Assembly: GCA_946885545.1 (NCBI GenBank)
Contig: CAMPGP010000036.1
Span: 1-12,356 of the forward strand
Direction of reading: 5' to 3'
DNA: 12,356 nucleotides
Origin: an uncultured Altererythrobacter sp.
GTDB taxonomy: Bacteria; Pseudomonadota; Alphaproteobacteria; Sphingomonadales; Sphingomonadaceae
This document shows positions 6,533 to 12,356 of this stretch, piece after piece. Below the pieces are notes generated by a model that made no database searches, was not told the origin of the DNA, and saw only the letters and a program-made list of their open reading frames with translations. Position numbers and translations under genes: made by a program. Position 1 is the first letter of the stretch; each line of letters starts with the position of its first letter.

Positions 6533-6879
6533 GCTACACCTCGAGCTGCCATTGCGGCGCGATCGGCGCGACGGTTTCGAGCGAACTGCCCGCCAAGGCC
6601 ATGACCTGCAACTGTTCGATGTGTCGCCGCAAGGGCAGCGTACTGCATTTCGTCCCCGCCTCCGATGCGAGCATCGAGGCGCCGGCGGGCAAGCTGGGCG
6701 ATTATCAGTTCAACAAGCACGTGATTCATCATCACTTCTGCACCGGCTGCGGGTGCTCGCCGTTCGCAACCGGCACCGGTCCGGACGGAAGCGAGATGGT
6801 CGCGATCAACCTGCGGTGCGTGCCCGAATGCGATCTCGACGCGCTCGAGATCGCGCAAGTGGACGGGGCTTCGCGCTAG
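6529..6879 (+). CDS. GFA/CENP-V-family zinc-binding protein
   Basis: This 116-residue protein belongs to the family of Paracoccus Gfa, proposed to promote condensation of formaldehyde with glutathione. All seven expected zinc-binding cysteines are visible: C7 and C9 (CHCGAI), C27, C29 and C32 (CNCSMCRRKG), and C71 and C74 (FCTGCGCSPF). It is shorter than true Gfa (about 190 residues), so GFA-family is safer than a specific enzyme name. The start is TTG 6529-6531, overlapping the GST stop (TTGA), with GAAGGAG at 6514-6520 at good spacing; no ATG or GTG lies between this point and C7. Tight coupling to a GST fits a glutathione-dependent role. Confidence 0.92.
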   Translation: MSYTSSCHCGAIGATVSSELPAKAMTCNCSMCRRKGSVLHFVPASDASIEAPAGKLGDYQFNKHVIHHHFCTGCGCSPFATGTGPDGSEMVAINLRCVPECDLDALEIAQVDGASR

Positions 6880-6888
6880 CGGGCTAGC
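6875..6888. terminator. Small palindrome spanning two convergent stop codons
   Basis: GCTAG-CGGG-CTAGC forms a perfect 5-base stem with a 4-base loop. It contains the TAG of the GFA gene (6877-6879) and the CTA of the DnaJ-like gene (6884-6886). It could serve as a weak bidirectional terminator, but it is short and has no T run on either strand. Confidence 0.25.
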
Positions 6889-7495
6889 CGATCGCGGCGC
6901 TCTTGCGCAGAAGCTGGTAGGCTTCGACTACCCGGGTTAGCCGTCCTTCATACTTGCGGTCCCCGCCGTTGCGATCCGGATGATAGCGGCGGACGAGTTC
7001 GGAATAGCGCCGACGCAGTATCCGTAGATCCGTTTCGATTCCGAGGCCCATCGTTTCGAGCGCCTGTGCCTCCTCGCGGCTGAAGCGGCCGTCCATCGCC
7101 ATCTTCGCCTCGCGCTCCACGCGGCTGCGGATGCCATCCGCCCGAGCGGCGATCGCGTCGAGCGGATCGTCGAAATCCGCCCAACGCGGCATGCCGTCGA
7201 TCCCGGCGGTGGGCCGAAAGGCGCGGGTTTCGGTGCGCCATCCGGCCGCTGGCGATTGGGCCGAAAGAATTTCCTCCGCGCTCATGCCTTCGAACCAGTC
7301 GTATCCCGAATTGAAATCGCGCACGTGGTCGAGGCAGAACCAGCGCCAGTCGCCCGGCCCGTCGAACGAACTGCCACGCGAACCCGGCGCGCGGAATTCG
7401 CCCGCCTCACAGCATCCCGGCACCTCGCACGTGCGCTCGCCGCCCTCGTAACGTCCGTGGAACCTGGTCTGCTTCACGCGTACTACAGTGGGCAT
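6884..7495 (-). CDS. J-domain (DnaJ-like) protein with N-terminal Cys/His cluster
   Basis: This 203-residue protein has a C-terminal J domain (about 155-200): DLRILRRRYSELVRRYHPDR contains the HPD tripeptide (172-174) that stimulates Hsp70 ATPase, followed by NGGDR and the helix VVEAYQLLRKS. It lacks the G/F region and zinc-finger repeats of full DnaJ, so it is a specialised type III J protein. The N-terminal half has TCEVPGCCEAGEF (C23, C28, C29) and WFCLDHVRDFN (C54, H57), a possible metal site by inspection only. ATG 7495 is chosen; upstream in-frame codons are only the antisense of bolA. Its start codon interlocks with an unused ATG of the opposite strand (CATG 7493-7496), and bolA begins 34 bases away. 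Confidence 0.88.
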   Translation of the reverse strand: MPTVVRVKQTRFHGRYEGGERTCEVPGCCEAGEFRAPGSRGSSFDGPGDWRWFCLDHVRDFNSGYDWFEGMSAEEILSAQSPAAGWRTETRAFRPTAGIDGMPRWADFDDPLDAIAARADGIRSRVEREAKMAMDGRFSREEAQALETMGLGIETDLRILRRRYSELVRRYHPDRNGGDRKYEGRLTRVVEAYQLLRKSAAIG

Positions 7496-7529
7496 GGACA
7501 AGCCGATTTGGAACCCCCAAACCGGCGCG

Positions 7530-7808
7530 ATGACCAGCCCGCTGCAAACCGAGATCGAATCGCTCCTGACCGCCGCCCTCGCCCCGACGCGACTCCAGAT
7601 CATAAACGACAGCACAAAGCATCGCGGCCACGCGGGCGACGACGGCAGCGGCGAATCGCACTTCACGATCGTGATCGAAAGCGCTGCGTTCGCTGGCAAG
7701 AGCCGCCTCGAACGCCAACGCATGGTCAACGCCGCGCTCGGCGACATTCCCGGCGACCGGGTCCACGCGCTCGCCATCCGCGCTTTCGCGCCGGGCCAGG
7801 CGGACTAG
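7530..7808 (+). CDS. bolA: BolA-family protein
   Basis: This 92-residue protein matches BolA: NDSTKHRGHAGDDGSGESHF (26-45), HFTIVIESAAFAGKSRLERQ (44-63) and VHALAIRAF (78-86). BolA proteins pair with monothiol glutaredoxins and carry or regulate [2Fe-2S] clusters. The C-terminal invariant His (H79) and His residues in the loop (H31/H34) are present, while the RHR signature of E. coli BolA reads RQR (Q63). ATG 7530 fits the normal family start (MTSPLQTEIESLL); earlier in-frame codons (GTG 7488, ATG 7494) would overlap the divergent DnaJ-like gene and add a non-conserved 12-14 residues. No clear Shine-Dalgarno is seen. The stop overlaps that of the convergent DUF6445-like gene (CTAG, 7805-7808). 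Confidence 0.92.
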   Translation: MTSPLQTEIESLLTAALAPTRLQIINDSTKHRGHAGDDGSGESHFTIVIESAAFAGKSRLERQRMVNAALGDIPGDRVHALAIRAFAPGQAD

Positions 7809-8410
7809 CGGTCTGGCAGAAAGAACATCACGTAGATCAAGCGTCCGTCGACGATATCACGTCCGAACCCTGGTCCTGCGGTATGCCAAAGCCACGGTCG
7901 CAGCAGCACCAACCGGTTGAAGCGCATCGGCACCTCCATGACCTGCTCCCACTTCGAGGGATCCCTACCGTCGTCCTCGACAATGCCCTTTTGCATTTCC
8001 CGGGCGTCATTGAAGCCCATGCGGTGGCATTCGTCGAGAGTGAGCGGCGCACGCTCGGTACCGGTTGCTCGATGGCGGAAGAACCGGGTTCCACCTCTGC
8101 AGTCTTGCGGCCGACTGAGGTAGAGAATTCCCGACCAATAGCCCGGATCGATGTGCACTTGCGCTTCCTCGGGATCGCTCGCCAGCGTGATGCGGCATTT
8201 CATGTGGCTCATCGGCGGATCGAGCGGACGCAAACGTTCGCCTGTCAGACCTGAAACCGTTCTCGTCAAATCCGGCAATTCGAGCCGTTGCGCGCTATTG
8301 CGACCGGGAAACGGCCCCTCCAGATTGGGATAGTCGAGGCCAAGCGCATCGGAGCGCATGCTATCGGGAGAGGTGAGAAAATCGTCGACGACGATCAGCG
8401 AGGTTGTCAT
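7805..8410 (-). CDS. DUF6445-like protein, candidate 2-oxoglutarate/Fe(II) oxygenase fold
   Basis: This 201-residue protein has no signal peptide or membrane segment. The N-terminus VVDDFLTSPDSMR is typical of proteins of this group. AQVHIDPGYWSGILYLS (83-99) gives an HxD motif (H86, D88), and LWHTAGPGFG (174-183) supplies a distal H176. R190 (GRLIYVMFF) is a plausible 2-oxoglutarate-binding residue. This H-x-D...H arrangement is the iron site of the prolyl-hydroxylase/TauD-like double-stranded beta-helix oxygenases. The family assignment to DUF6445 (often near SapC and tryptophan-halogenase genes) is from memory and less certain than the triad. No such partners are present here: its neighbours are bolA (convergent, stops overlapping) and pirin (divergent, 43 bases). 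Confidence 0.75.
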   Translation of the reverse strand: MTTSLIVVDDFLTSPDSMRSDALGLDYPNLEGPFPGRNSAQRLELPDLTRTVSGLTGERLRPLDPPMSHMKCRITLASDPEEAQVHIDPGYWSGILYLSRPQDCRGGTRFFRHRATGTERAPLTLDECHRMGFNDAREMQKGIVEDDGRDPSKWEQVMEVPMRFNRLVLLRPWLWHTAGPGFGRDIVDGRLIYVMFFLPDR

Positions 8411-8453
8411 GCTGGGACCCTAGAAGCCCCGCAGCAGGAAGACAATTTTCGCA

Positions 8454-9335
8454 ATGATCGAGCAAACCATCACCCCCGTTGCGCACGATCTCGGCCAGTT
8501 CGAGGTCCGGCGCGCGATCCCCTCGCGCGAGCGGACGATGGTCGGGCCGTTCATCTTCGTCGACCAGTTCGGCCCCGCGCAGCTCGACATCGGCGCGGGG
8601 ATGGACGTGCGGCCGCACCCGCATATCGACCTCGCCACGGTGACCTGGCTGTTCGAGGGCGCGATCGATCACCGCGACAGCATCGGCAGCTTCGCCACGA
8701 TCCGGCCCGGGCAGGTCAACCTGATGACCGCGGGGCGCGGGATCGTGCATTCGGAGCGCAGCCCGCAGGACGAGCGCGCGAAGGGCGCGCGGCTTTACGG
8801 GATGCAGACCTGGCTCGCGCTGCCCGATGGTCAGGAGGAGATCGACCCGGCGTTCGAGGCGCAAGTCGATCTACCGGTGATCGAGGACCAGTGCGCCAAG
8901 GCGATCGTGATCATGGGCGAGCTGTGGGGCCAGCGCGCGCCGACGACCACGCATGCGGGCACGATCTACGCCGAGATCGTGCTCGCCGCCTCGGGCGCGA
9001 TGCCGATCGAGGCCGAGGCGGACGAGCGCGCGGTGATGCTGGTGGGCGGCGAGGCAAGCGTGGATGGCCAGCCGCTCGGGCTCTACGAGCTGACCGTGCT
9101 CAAGCCCGGCGCGGCGATGGTGCTGGCAAGCGCGCGCGGCGGGCGGGTGATGCTGCTCGGCGGCGAGGCATTCAAGACGAAGCGCCACGTGTGGTGGAAT
9201 TTCGTCAGCTCCGACCGCGAGCGGATCAACCAGGCGAAGCACGACTGGAGGAACGGCCGGTTCCCCACGGTGCCGGGCGACGACGAGGAATTCATCCCCA
9301 TCCCGGAGAAACCCAAGACGGTGAGCTACCCATGA
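8454..9335 (+). CDS. Pirin-family cupin protein
   Basis: This 293-residue bicupin protein matches the pirin family (usual length about 230-290). The N-terminal cupin keeps all four metal ligands: H55 and H57 in RPHPHIDLATVTW, then H99 and E101 in GRGIVHSER. DHRDSIGSFATIRPGQVNLM is the typical connecting stretch. The C-terminal cupin ends in VWWNFVSSDRERINQAKHDW, also diagnostic. Bacterial pirins include quercetin 2,3-dioxygenases (YhhW-type) and regulatory proteins, so the substrate cannot be named. AGGAAG at 8436-8441 is 12 bases from ATG 8454, longer than ideal. The stop overlaps the SDR start by ATGA, so this is the first gene of a three-gene operon. Confidence 0.95.
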   Translation: MIEQTITPVAHDLGQFEVRRAIPSRERTMVGPFIFVDQFGPAQLDIGAGMDVRPHPHIDLATVTWLFEGAIDHRDSIGSFATIRPGQVNLMTAGRGIVHSERSPQDERAKGARLYGMQTWLALPDGQEEIDPAFEAQVDLPVIEDQCAKAIVIMGELWGQRAPTTTHAGTIYAEIVLAASGAMPIEAEADERAVMLVGGEASVDGQPLGLYELTVLKPGAAMVLASARGGRVMLLGGEAFKTKRHVWWNFVSSDRERINQAKHDWRNGRFPTVPGDDEEFIPIPEKPKTVSYP

Positions 9336-10147
9336 GTTTCGAGGGACAGGTCGCCTGGATCACGGGCGCATCGAGCGGAATCGGCGCGGCGCTGGCGCGC
9401 GAGGTCGCCGGGCGCGGAGCGAGACTGGTGCTGTCGGGTCGCGACGAGGCGCGGCTCGCGGCGGTGGCCGATGGGCTCGATAGCGAGACGCTGACCCTGC
9501 CGTTCGATGTGCGCGACGACGCGGCGCTGGCCGACGCCACCGCGAAGGCGATCGCCTGGCAGGGCGGCGTCGATATCGCGGTGGCCAATGCCGGAGTCTC
9601 GCAGCGCAGCAGGGCGACCAAGACCGCCATGCAGGTCTATCGCGACATCATTGCGGTCGACCTCACCCAGCAGATCGCCTTCGCGCAGGGGCTGGTCGGG
9701 CACATGGCCGAGCGCGGCAGCGGGCGGCTGGTGTTCATTTCCTCAATCGCGGGCAAGGTCGGGGTGCCGATGCGCACCGCCTATTGCGCGGCCAAGTTCG
9801 GGCTGGTCGGCTATGCCGACGCGCTGCGGGCGGAGCTGTCGCAGCAAGGCGTCGAGGTGCATGTCGTGTGCCCCGGCTCGGTCGCGACCGACGTCAGCCG
9901 CAACGCGCTGACCGCCGACGGATCGGCACGGGGCAAGAGCGACAAGGCGATCGACAACGGTATCCCGGCGGACGAGGCGGCCCGCGAAATGGTCGATGCC
10001 ATCGCACTCAACCAGCGCGAGATCGTGATCGCGCGCGGGATGGAGGAGGCGATGGGCAAGATGCGCCAGACGCCCGATCAGGTGTTCGACCAGGTCGCGG
10101 GCATGGTCGCGGCGGGGTATATCGAGAAGATGGAAGCGGAGGGATGA
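9332..10147 (+). CDS. Short-chain dehydrogenase/reductase (SDR)
   Basis: This 271-residue classical SDR oxidoreductase has the nucleotide motif TGASSGIG (11-18), the adenine-ring region with FDVRDD (58-63), NAG (86-88), catalytic S137/S138 (FISSIAG), and Y151-x3-K155 in YCAAK. SGRDEARL (35-42) has an Arg after the second strand, favouring NADP(H). PGSVATDVSR (181-190) is the substrate-loop entrance, resembling the DHRS7-like group. One oddity is that the catalytic-tetrad Asn usually found in VNL is Asp here (AVDLTQ, D110). The start ATG overlaps the pirin stop (ATGA) with GGTGAG at 9320-9325 as a weak ribosome site. The stop overlaps the next gene's upstream ATG. The substrate is unknown. Confidence 0.94.
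   Translation: MSFEGQVAWITGASSGIGAALAREVAGRGARLVLSGRDEARLAAVADGLDSETLTLPFDVRDDAALADATAKAIAWQGGVDIAVANAGVSQRSRATKTAMQVYRDIIAVDLTQQIAFAQGLVGHMAERGSGRLVFISSIAGKVGVPMRTAYCAAKFGLVGYADALRAELSQQGVEVHVVCPGSVATDVSRNALTADGSARGKSDKAIDNGIPADEAAREMVDAIALNQREIVIARGMEEAMGKMRQTPDQVFDQVAGMVAAGYIEKMEAEG
10138..10143 (+). promoter_or_regulatory. Shine-Dalgarno favouring ATG 10150 for the hydrolase
   Basis: GGAGGG directly abuts ATG 10144, leaving no spacer, but sits 6 bases before ATG 10150. Normal spacing therefore favours 10150, two codons into the longer reading. The 10144 ATG overlaps the SDR stop (ATGA), so coupled initiation there cannot be ruled out. Confidence 0.6.
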
Positions 10148-10149
10148 GC

Positions 10150-11049
10150 ATGGAACAGACGCGCGTGACGCTCGCCAGCGGGATCGAGCTCGACGTGGTG
10201 GACACCGGGCCGAAAGACGCGCCCGCGCTGATCTTCCTCCACGGCTTTCCCGAGAGCCATCGGACCTGGCGCCACCAGATCGCGCATTTTTCGGACCGCT
10301 ATCGCTGCATCGCGCCCGATCAGCGCGGCTATCGCGGATCGTCGAAGCCGCAGGAGGTCGAGGCCTATACGCCCGACAAGCTGATCGGCGACGTGTTCCA
10401 GCTCGCCGATGCGCTGGGCGTCGAGACGTTCACCGTCGTCGGCCACGACTGGGGCGGCGCGATCGCCTGGGGCACGGCGCAATGGGGGCAGGCGAACGGC
10501 CGCGTGACCCGCGCGGTGATCGCCAACGCGCCGCATCCGGGCATCTTCCAGAAGCTGCTCTACACCAACGAGCATCAGCGCAAGTCGAGCCAGTACATGC
10601 GCGGTTTCCGCGATCCCGCCAACGACGCGCTGGTGCGCGAGCACGGGCTGGCCGGCATCCTTATGCAGGAGATCAAGTGGGACCGGCCCGACGCGATGGA
10701 GCCCGAGGAGCGCGCGGCGCTGCTGCAGGACTGGCAGGACCGCGATGCCGCCTTCGGAATGCTCAACTGGTATCGCGCGAGCCCGATCGACGTGCCGCCG
10801 CTCGATGCGCCCTACGGCGAGCCGGAAGGCTGGGCCCCGCCGCCGCTGCCCAAACTGACGATCCCGACACTGGTGATCTGGGCGCTCGACGACCTCGCGC
10901 TCCCGCCCGAAAACCTCGAAGGCATGGACGCGCTGATCGAGGACCTGACGATCGCCGAAGTGCCGGGTTGCGGGCATTTCGTGCCGTGGGAGGCGCCGGA
11001 CAAAGTCAACGCGGCGATGGACGCGTTTCTCGACCGCACCGGGGGCTGA
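10150..11049 (+). CDS. Alpha/beta hydrolase, epoxide-hydrolase-like
   Basis: This 299-residue alpha/beta-hydrolase has features of the epoxide hydrolase group: the oxyanion motif HGFP (31-34), APDQRGYRGSSKP (55-67), the nucleophile elbow VGHDWGG (97-103) with Asp100 rather than Ser, a second acid at D247/D248 (IWALDDLALP) and the catalytic His H276 (GCGHFVPWE). The cap region supplies candidate ring-opening tyrosines Y149 (SSQYMRG) and Y208 (MLNWYRAS). An Asp nucleophile with cap tyrosines points to epoxide rather than ester hydrolysis; haloalkane or fluoroacetate dehalogenase is an alternative to exclude. It is the last gene of the pirin-SDR operon. Its stop abuts that of the convergent DUF2332 gene with no spacer. 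Confidence 0.93.
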   Translation: MEQTRVTLASGIELDVVDTGPKDAPALIFLHGFPESHRTWRHQIAHFSDRYRCIAPDQRGYRGSSKPQEVEAYTPDKLIGDVFQLADALGVETFTVVGHDWGGAIAWGTAQWGQANGRVTRAVIANAPHPGIFQKLLYTNEHQRKSSQYMRGFRDPANDALVREHGLAGILMQEIKWDRPDAMEPEERAALLQDWQDRDAAFGMLNWYRASPIDVPPLDAPYGEPEGWAPPPLPKLTIPTLVIWALDDLALPPENLEGMDALIEDLTIAEVPGCGHFVPWEAPDKVNAAMDAFLDRTGG

Positions 11050-11055
11050 TCAGCC
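11044..11055. terminator. Perfect 12-bp palindrome made by two abutting stop codons
   Basis: GGCTGATCAGCC is fully self-complementary. It contains TGA of the hydrolase (11047-11049) and TCA (TGA on minus) of the DUF2332 gene (11050-11052). It may help end both transcripts, but no T run follows on either side, so terminator function is weakly supported. Confidence 0.25.
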
Positions 11056-12123
11056 GAGCCACTCGACCCAGACGCCGTGCGGGTGGGCGACGGCGAGCAG
11101 GGTCCACTCGTCGGGGCCGGGCCAGTGGCGCACGCGCAGCTCGTGGGCGAACGTCTCGCGGTTGGTTTCCAGCATGATCCAGGCGAGCGGCTTGTCGGAC
11201 GTTGCCGCCCGCCCCGCCGCTTCCATCGCCGCGACGATGCGCTCGCGCGAGAGTTCGGGGATGTATTGCCACACGATCGAGTGGAACAGCACGCGCGTGA
11301 CGCCTTCGACTTGCGGTTCGGACAGCACCTCCGCCACCCAGTCGGCCGCGCCCATGCGGTCGAGCTCGGGCGCGCGCTCGTCGGCGAGGCGGGCGGCGCA
11401 GTCGATCCGGCCCATGCGCTCGCGCGCCTCGGGCCAGACGTAGCTCTTGAGCCGCAGGACGGTGTCGGGATCGCGCAGGTCCATCGGCTTGAGGTCGCAG
11501 CCGCGAATGCCCTCGATCGTCACCGCGTTCTCCGGTGGCGGAGGCCCGCGCCATTCGGGGGCGAGGCGCATCGGCGAACTGGCGGGGCCCACGCCCCGGC
11601 CGCCGAGATCGAAGCGGAACCGCTCCATCATCGTGTTGATGCCCGCGCTGGCGCCGATCTCGTTCATCTCGAAACGCGCGCCGAGCTTGCCCGAAAGCCA
11701 CAGCAGCCCCGCCATCAGGCTCGCCGAGCGCGCCGCCTCGTTGGTCTGCGGCGGATGGTCGAGCCAGGGGAGGAGGACATGATCGAAAGTTTCGACCAGG
11801 CCGACGACGAGGTCGTCCACCTTGCCCTGGTCGGTCGTGATGCCCGCATAGACCGGTTCGAGCCGCCGGTCAGTGCCGCTGAGCAACAGGTAATGCAGCC
11901 CGCCCGCGATGCGCAGCGGCATCGCATCCTCGATGACCAGCCCGTGCCAGTTCGCCATCCGGCGGCCGACCGCGGTATCGGTATCGAGCACTGCAAGCAG
12001 CCCGCGGATCACGCGCGCGGTGCCGGGGGCACCGGCGTTCTCGGCATGCTGCGCCTGCCATTCGATCCCTTCCGGGACCGAGCGCGTGTTCATGATCGCT
12101 TGCGGGCTCTCCGCCATCGCCAT
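11050..12123 (-). CDS. DUF2332 family protein
   Basis: This 357-residue protein is of the uncharacterised DUF2332 family, with near full family length. Landmarks are [16 protein letters not shown] (77-92), [19 protein letters not shown] (125-143), [13 protein letters not shown] (151-163), which is the Gly-rich motif typical of the family, [15 protein letters not shown] (226-240) and [13 protein letters not shown] (277-289). The GASAG turn following an acidic residue recalls nucleotide or SAM binding, but this is only a resemblance. Two ATGs compete at 12123 and 12117; AAAAGGG upstream is closer than ideal for the first and well spaced for the second. It is divergent from hisG by 38 bases, in which no clear -35/-10 pair was found. 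Confidence 0.9.
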   Translation of the reverse strand: MAMAESPQAIMNTRSVPEGIEWQAQHAENAGAPGTARVIRGLLAVLDTDTAVGRRMANWHGLVIEDAMPLRIAGGLHYLLLSGTDRRLEPVYAGITTDQGKVDDLVVGLVETFDHVLLPWLDHPPQTNEAARSASLMAGLLWLSGKLGARFEMNEIGASAGINTMMERFRFDLGGRGVGPASSPMRLAPEWRGPPPPENAVTIEGIRGCDLKPMDLRDPDTVLRLKSYVWPEARERMGRIDCAARLADERAPELDRMGAADWVAEVLSEPQVEGVTRVLFHSIVWQYIPELSRERIVAAMEAAGRAATSDKPLAWIMLETNRETFAHELRVRHWPGPDEWTLLAVAHPHGVWVEWLG

Positions 12124-12161
12124 TGCCCTTTTCCGCCTCGCAACCTAAGTGCCGCCGCGCA

Positions 12162-12356
12162 ATGGCCGCACCGCTGACCTTCGCCATCCCGAAAGGGCGC
12201 ATCCTCGACGAGGCGCTGCCCGTGATGGCGCGCGCGGGCCTCGTGCCGGAAGACGCCTTCCACGACAAGGGCAACCGCAGCCTGACCTTCGCCACCACGC
12301 GCGACGACGCACGCCTGATCCGCGTGCGCGCGTTCGACGTGGCGACCTTCGTCGCG
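12162..12356 (+). CDS. hisG: ATP phosphoribosyltransferase, 5' part (runs off the window)
   Basis: This 65-codon open frame runs from ATG 12162 to the window end. It begins [20 protein letters not shown], the diagnostic N-terminus of HisG, the first enzyme of histidine biosynthesis (ATP plus PRPP to phosphoribosyl-ATP). [13 protein letters not shown] and [15 protein letters not shown] continue the same domain. The sequence resembles short-form HisG proteins, which need a separate HisZ regulatory subunit; the missing 3' part prevents confirmation. No clear Shine-Dalgarno is present before the ATG. A DUF2332 gene lies divergently upstream. The rest of the gene, and any histidine genes after it, lie beyond the window. 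Confidence 0.9.
   Translation, partial: MAAPLTFAIPKGRILDEALPVMARAGLVPEDAFHDKGNRSLTFATTRDDARLIRVRAFDVATFVA

Noticed and set aside
7496..7777. 94-residue N-terminal extension of the J-domain protein
   Set aside because: It is entirely antisense to bolA and has no conserved features; ATG 7495 gives a normal J-protein length.
7256..8254. 332-codon plus-strand frame across the J-protein, bolA and DUF6445 region
   Set aside because: Low-complexity, Arg/His-rich translation crossing genes on both strands; a GC-driven shadow.
11077..12177. 366-codon plus-strand frame opposite DUF2332
   Set aside because: Arg/Ala/His-rich shadow of the DUF2332 gene, running into the hisG start in another frame.

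Overview
The window is high-GC, densely packed bacterial DNA with short intergenic gaps, many ATGA/TTGA gene overlaps and Shine-Dalgarno-type start sites. The gene content (HxlR regulator with an SCP2-like tail, paired DUF1428 genes, DnaJ-like protein next to a BolA of the alphaproteobacterial type, a DUF6445-like protein, DUF2332 beside a short-form hisG) suggests an alphaproteobacterium, most likely of the order Sphingomonadales (Erythrobacteraceae or Sphingomonadaceae). This placement is inferred from gene content and protein style; no rRNA or other taxonomic marker is present.

Layout. At 1-96 is the 3' end of an unidentified CDS. At 110-808 (minus) is an HxlR-family regulator. It diverges from a tight plus-strand cluster at 879-5806: VOC protein, glutathione S-transferase (GST), tandem-domain DUF1428 protein, single-domain DUF1428 protein, double-VOC protein, PhnB-like VOC protein, RibD_C/DHFR-like reductase and a second GST. 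After an 87-base gap with a possible promoter come a third GST and a GFA/CENP-V-type zinc protein (5894-6879), overlapping by four bases. The block 6884-8410 holds housekeeping-like single genes: a DnaJ-like protein (minus), bolA (plus) and a DUF6445/2OG-oxygenase-like protein (minus). At 8454-11049 is a pirin - SDR - alpha/beta-hydrolase operon joined by ATGA overlaps. At 11050-12123 (minus) is a DUF2332 protein, divergent from hisG, which starts at 12162 and runs off the window.

How the genes may work together. The 879-6879 cluster concentrates small-molecule-handling folds: three GSTs, four VOC domains (the glyoxalase fold), three DUF1428 domains, a GFA-type zinc protein (the family of glutathione-formaldehyde chemistry) and an NADPH-reductase fold. 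Its divergent HxlR regulator carries the conserved N-terminal cysteine (C22) which, in characterised relatives, senses electrophiles. An imperfect inverted repeat (GTTGC-N5-GTAAC) sits in the divergent promoter. The simplest reading is a regulated, glutathione-linked electrophile or aldehyde response module. No substrate can be read from the sequence. The pirin/SDR/hydrolase operon looks like a second, independent redox/hydrolytic unit, and hisG marks a return to core metabolism.

No tRNA, rRNA, CRISPR array, insertion sequence or phage gene was seen. All gaps between genes are shorter than about 90 bases.
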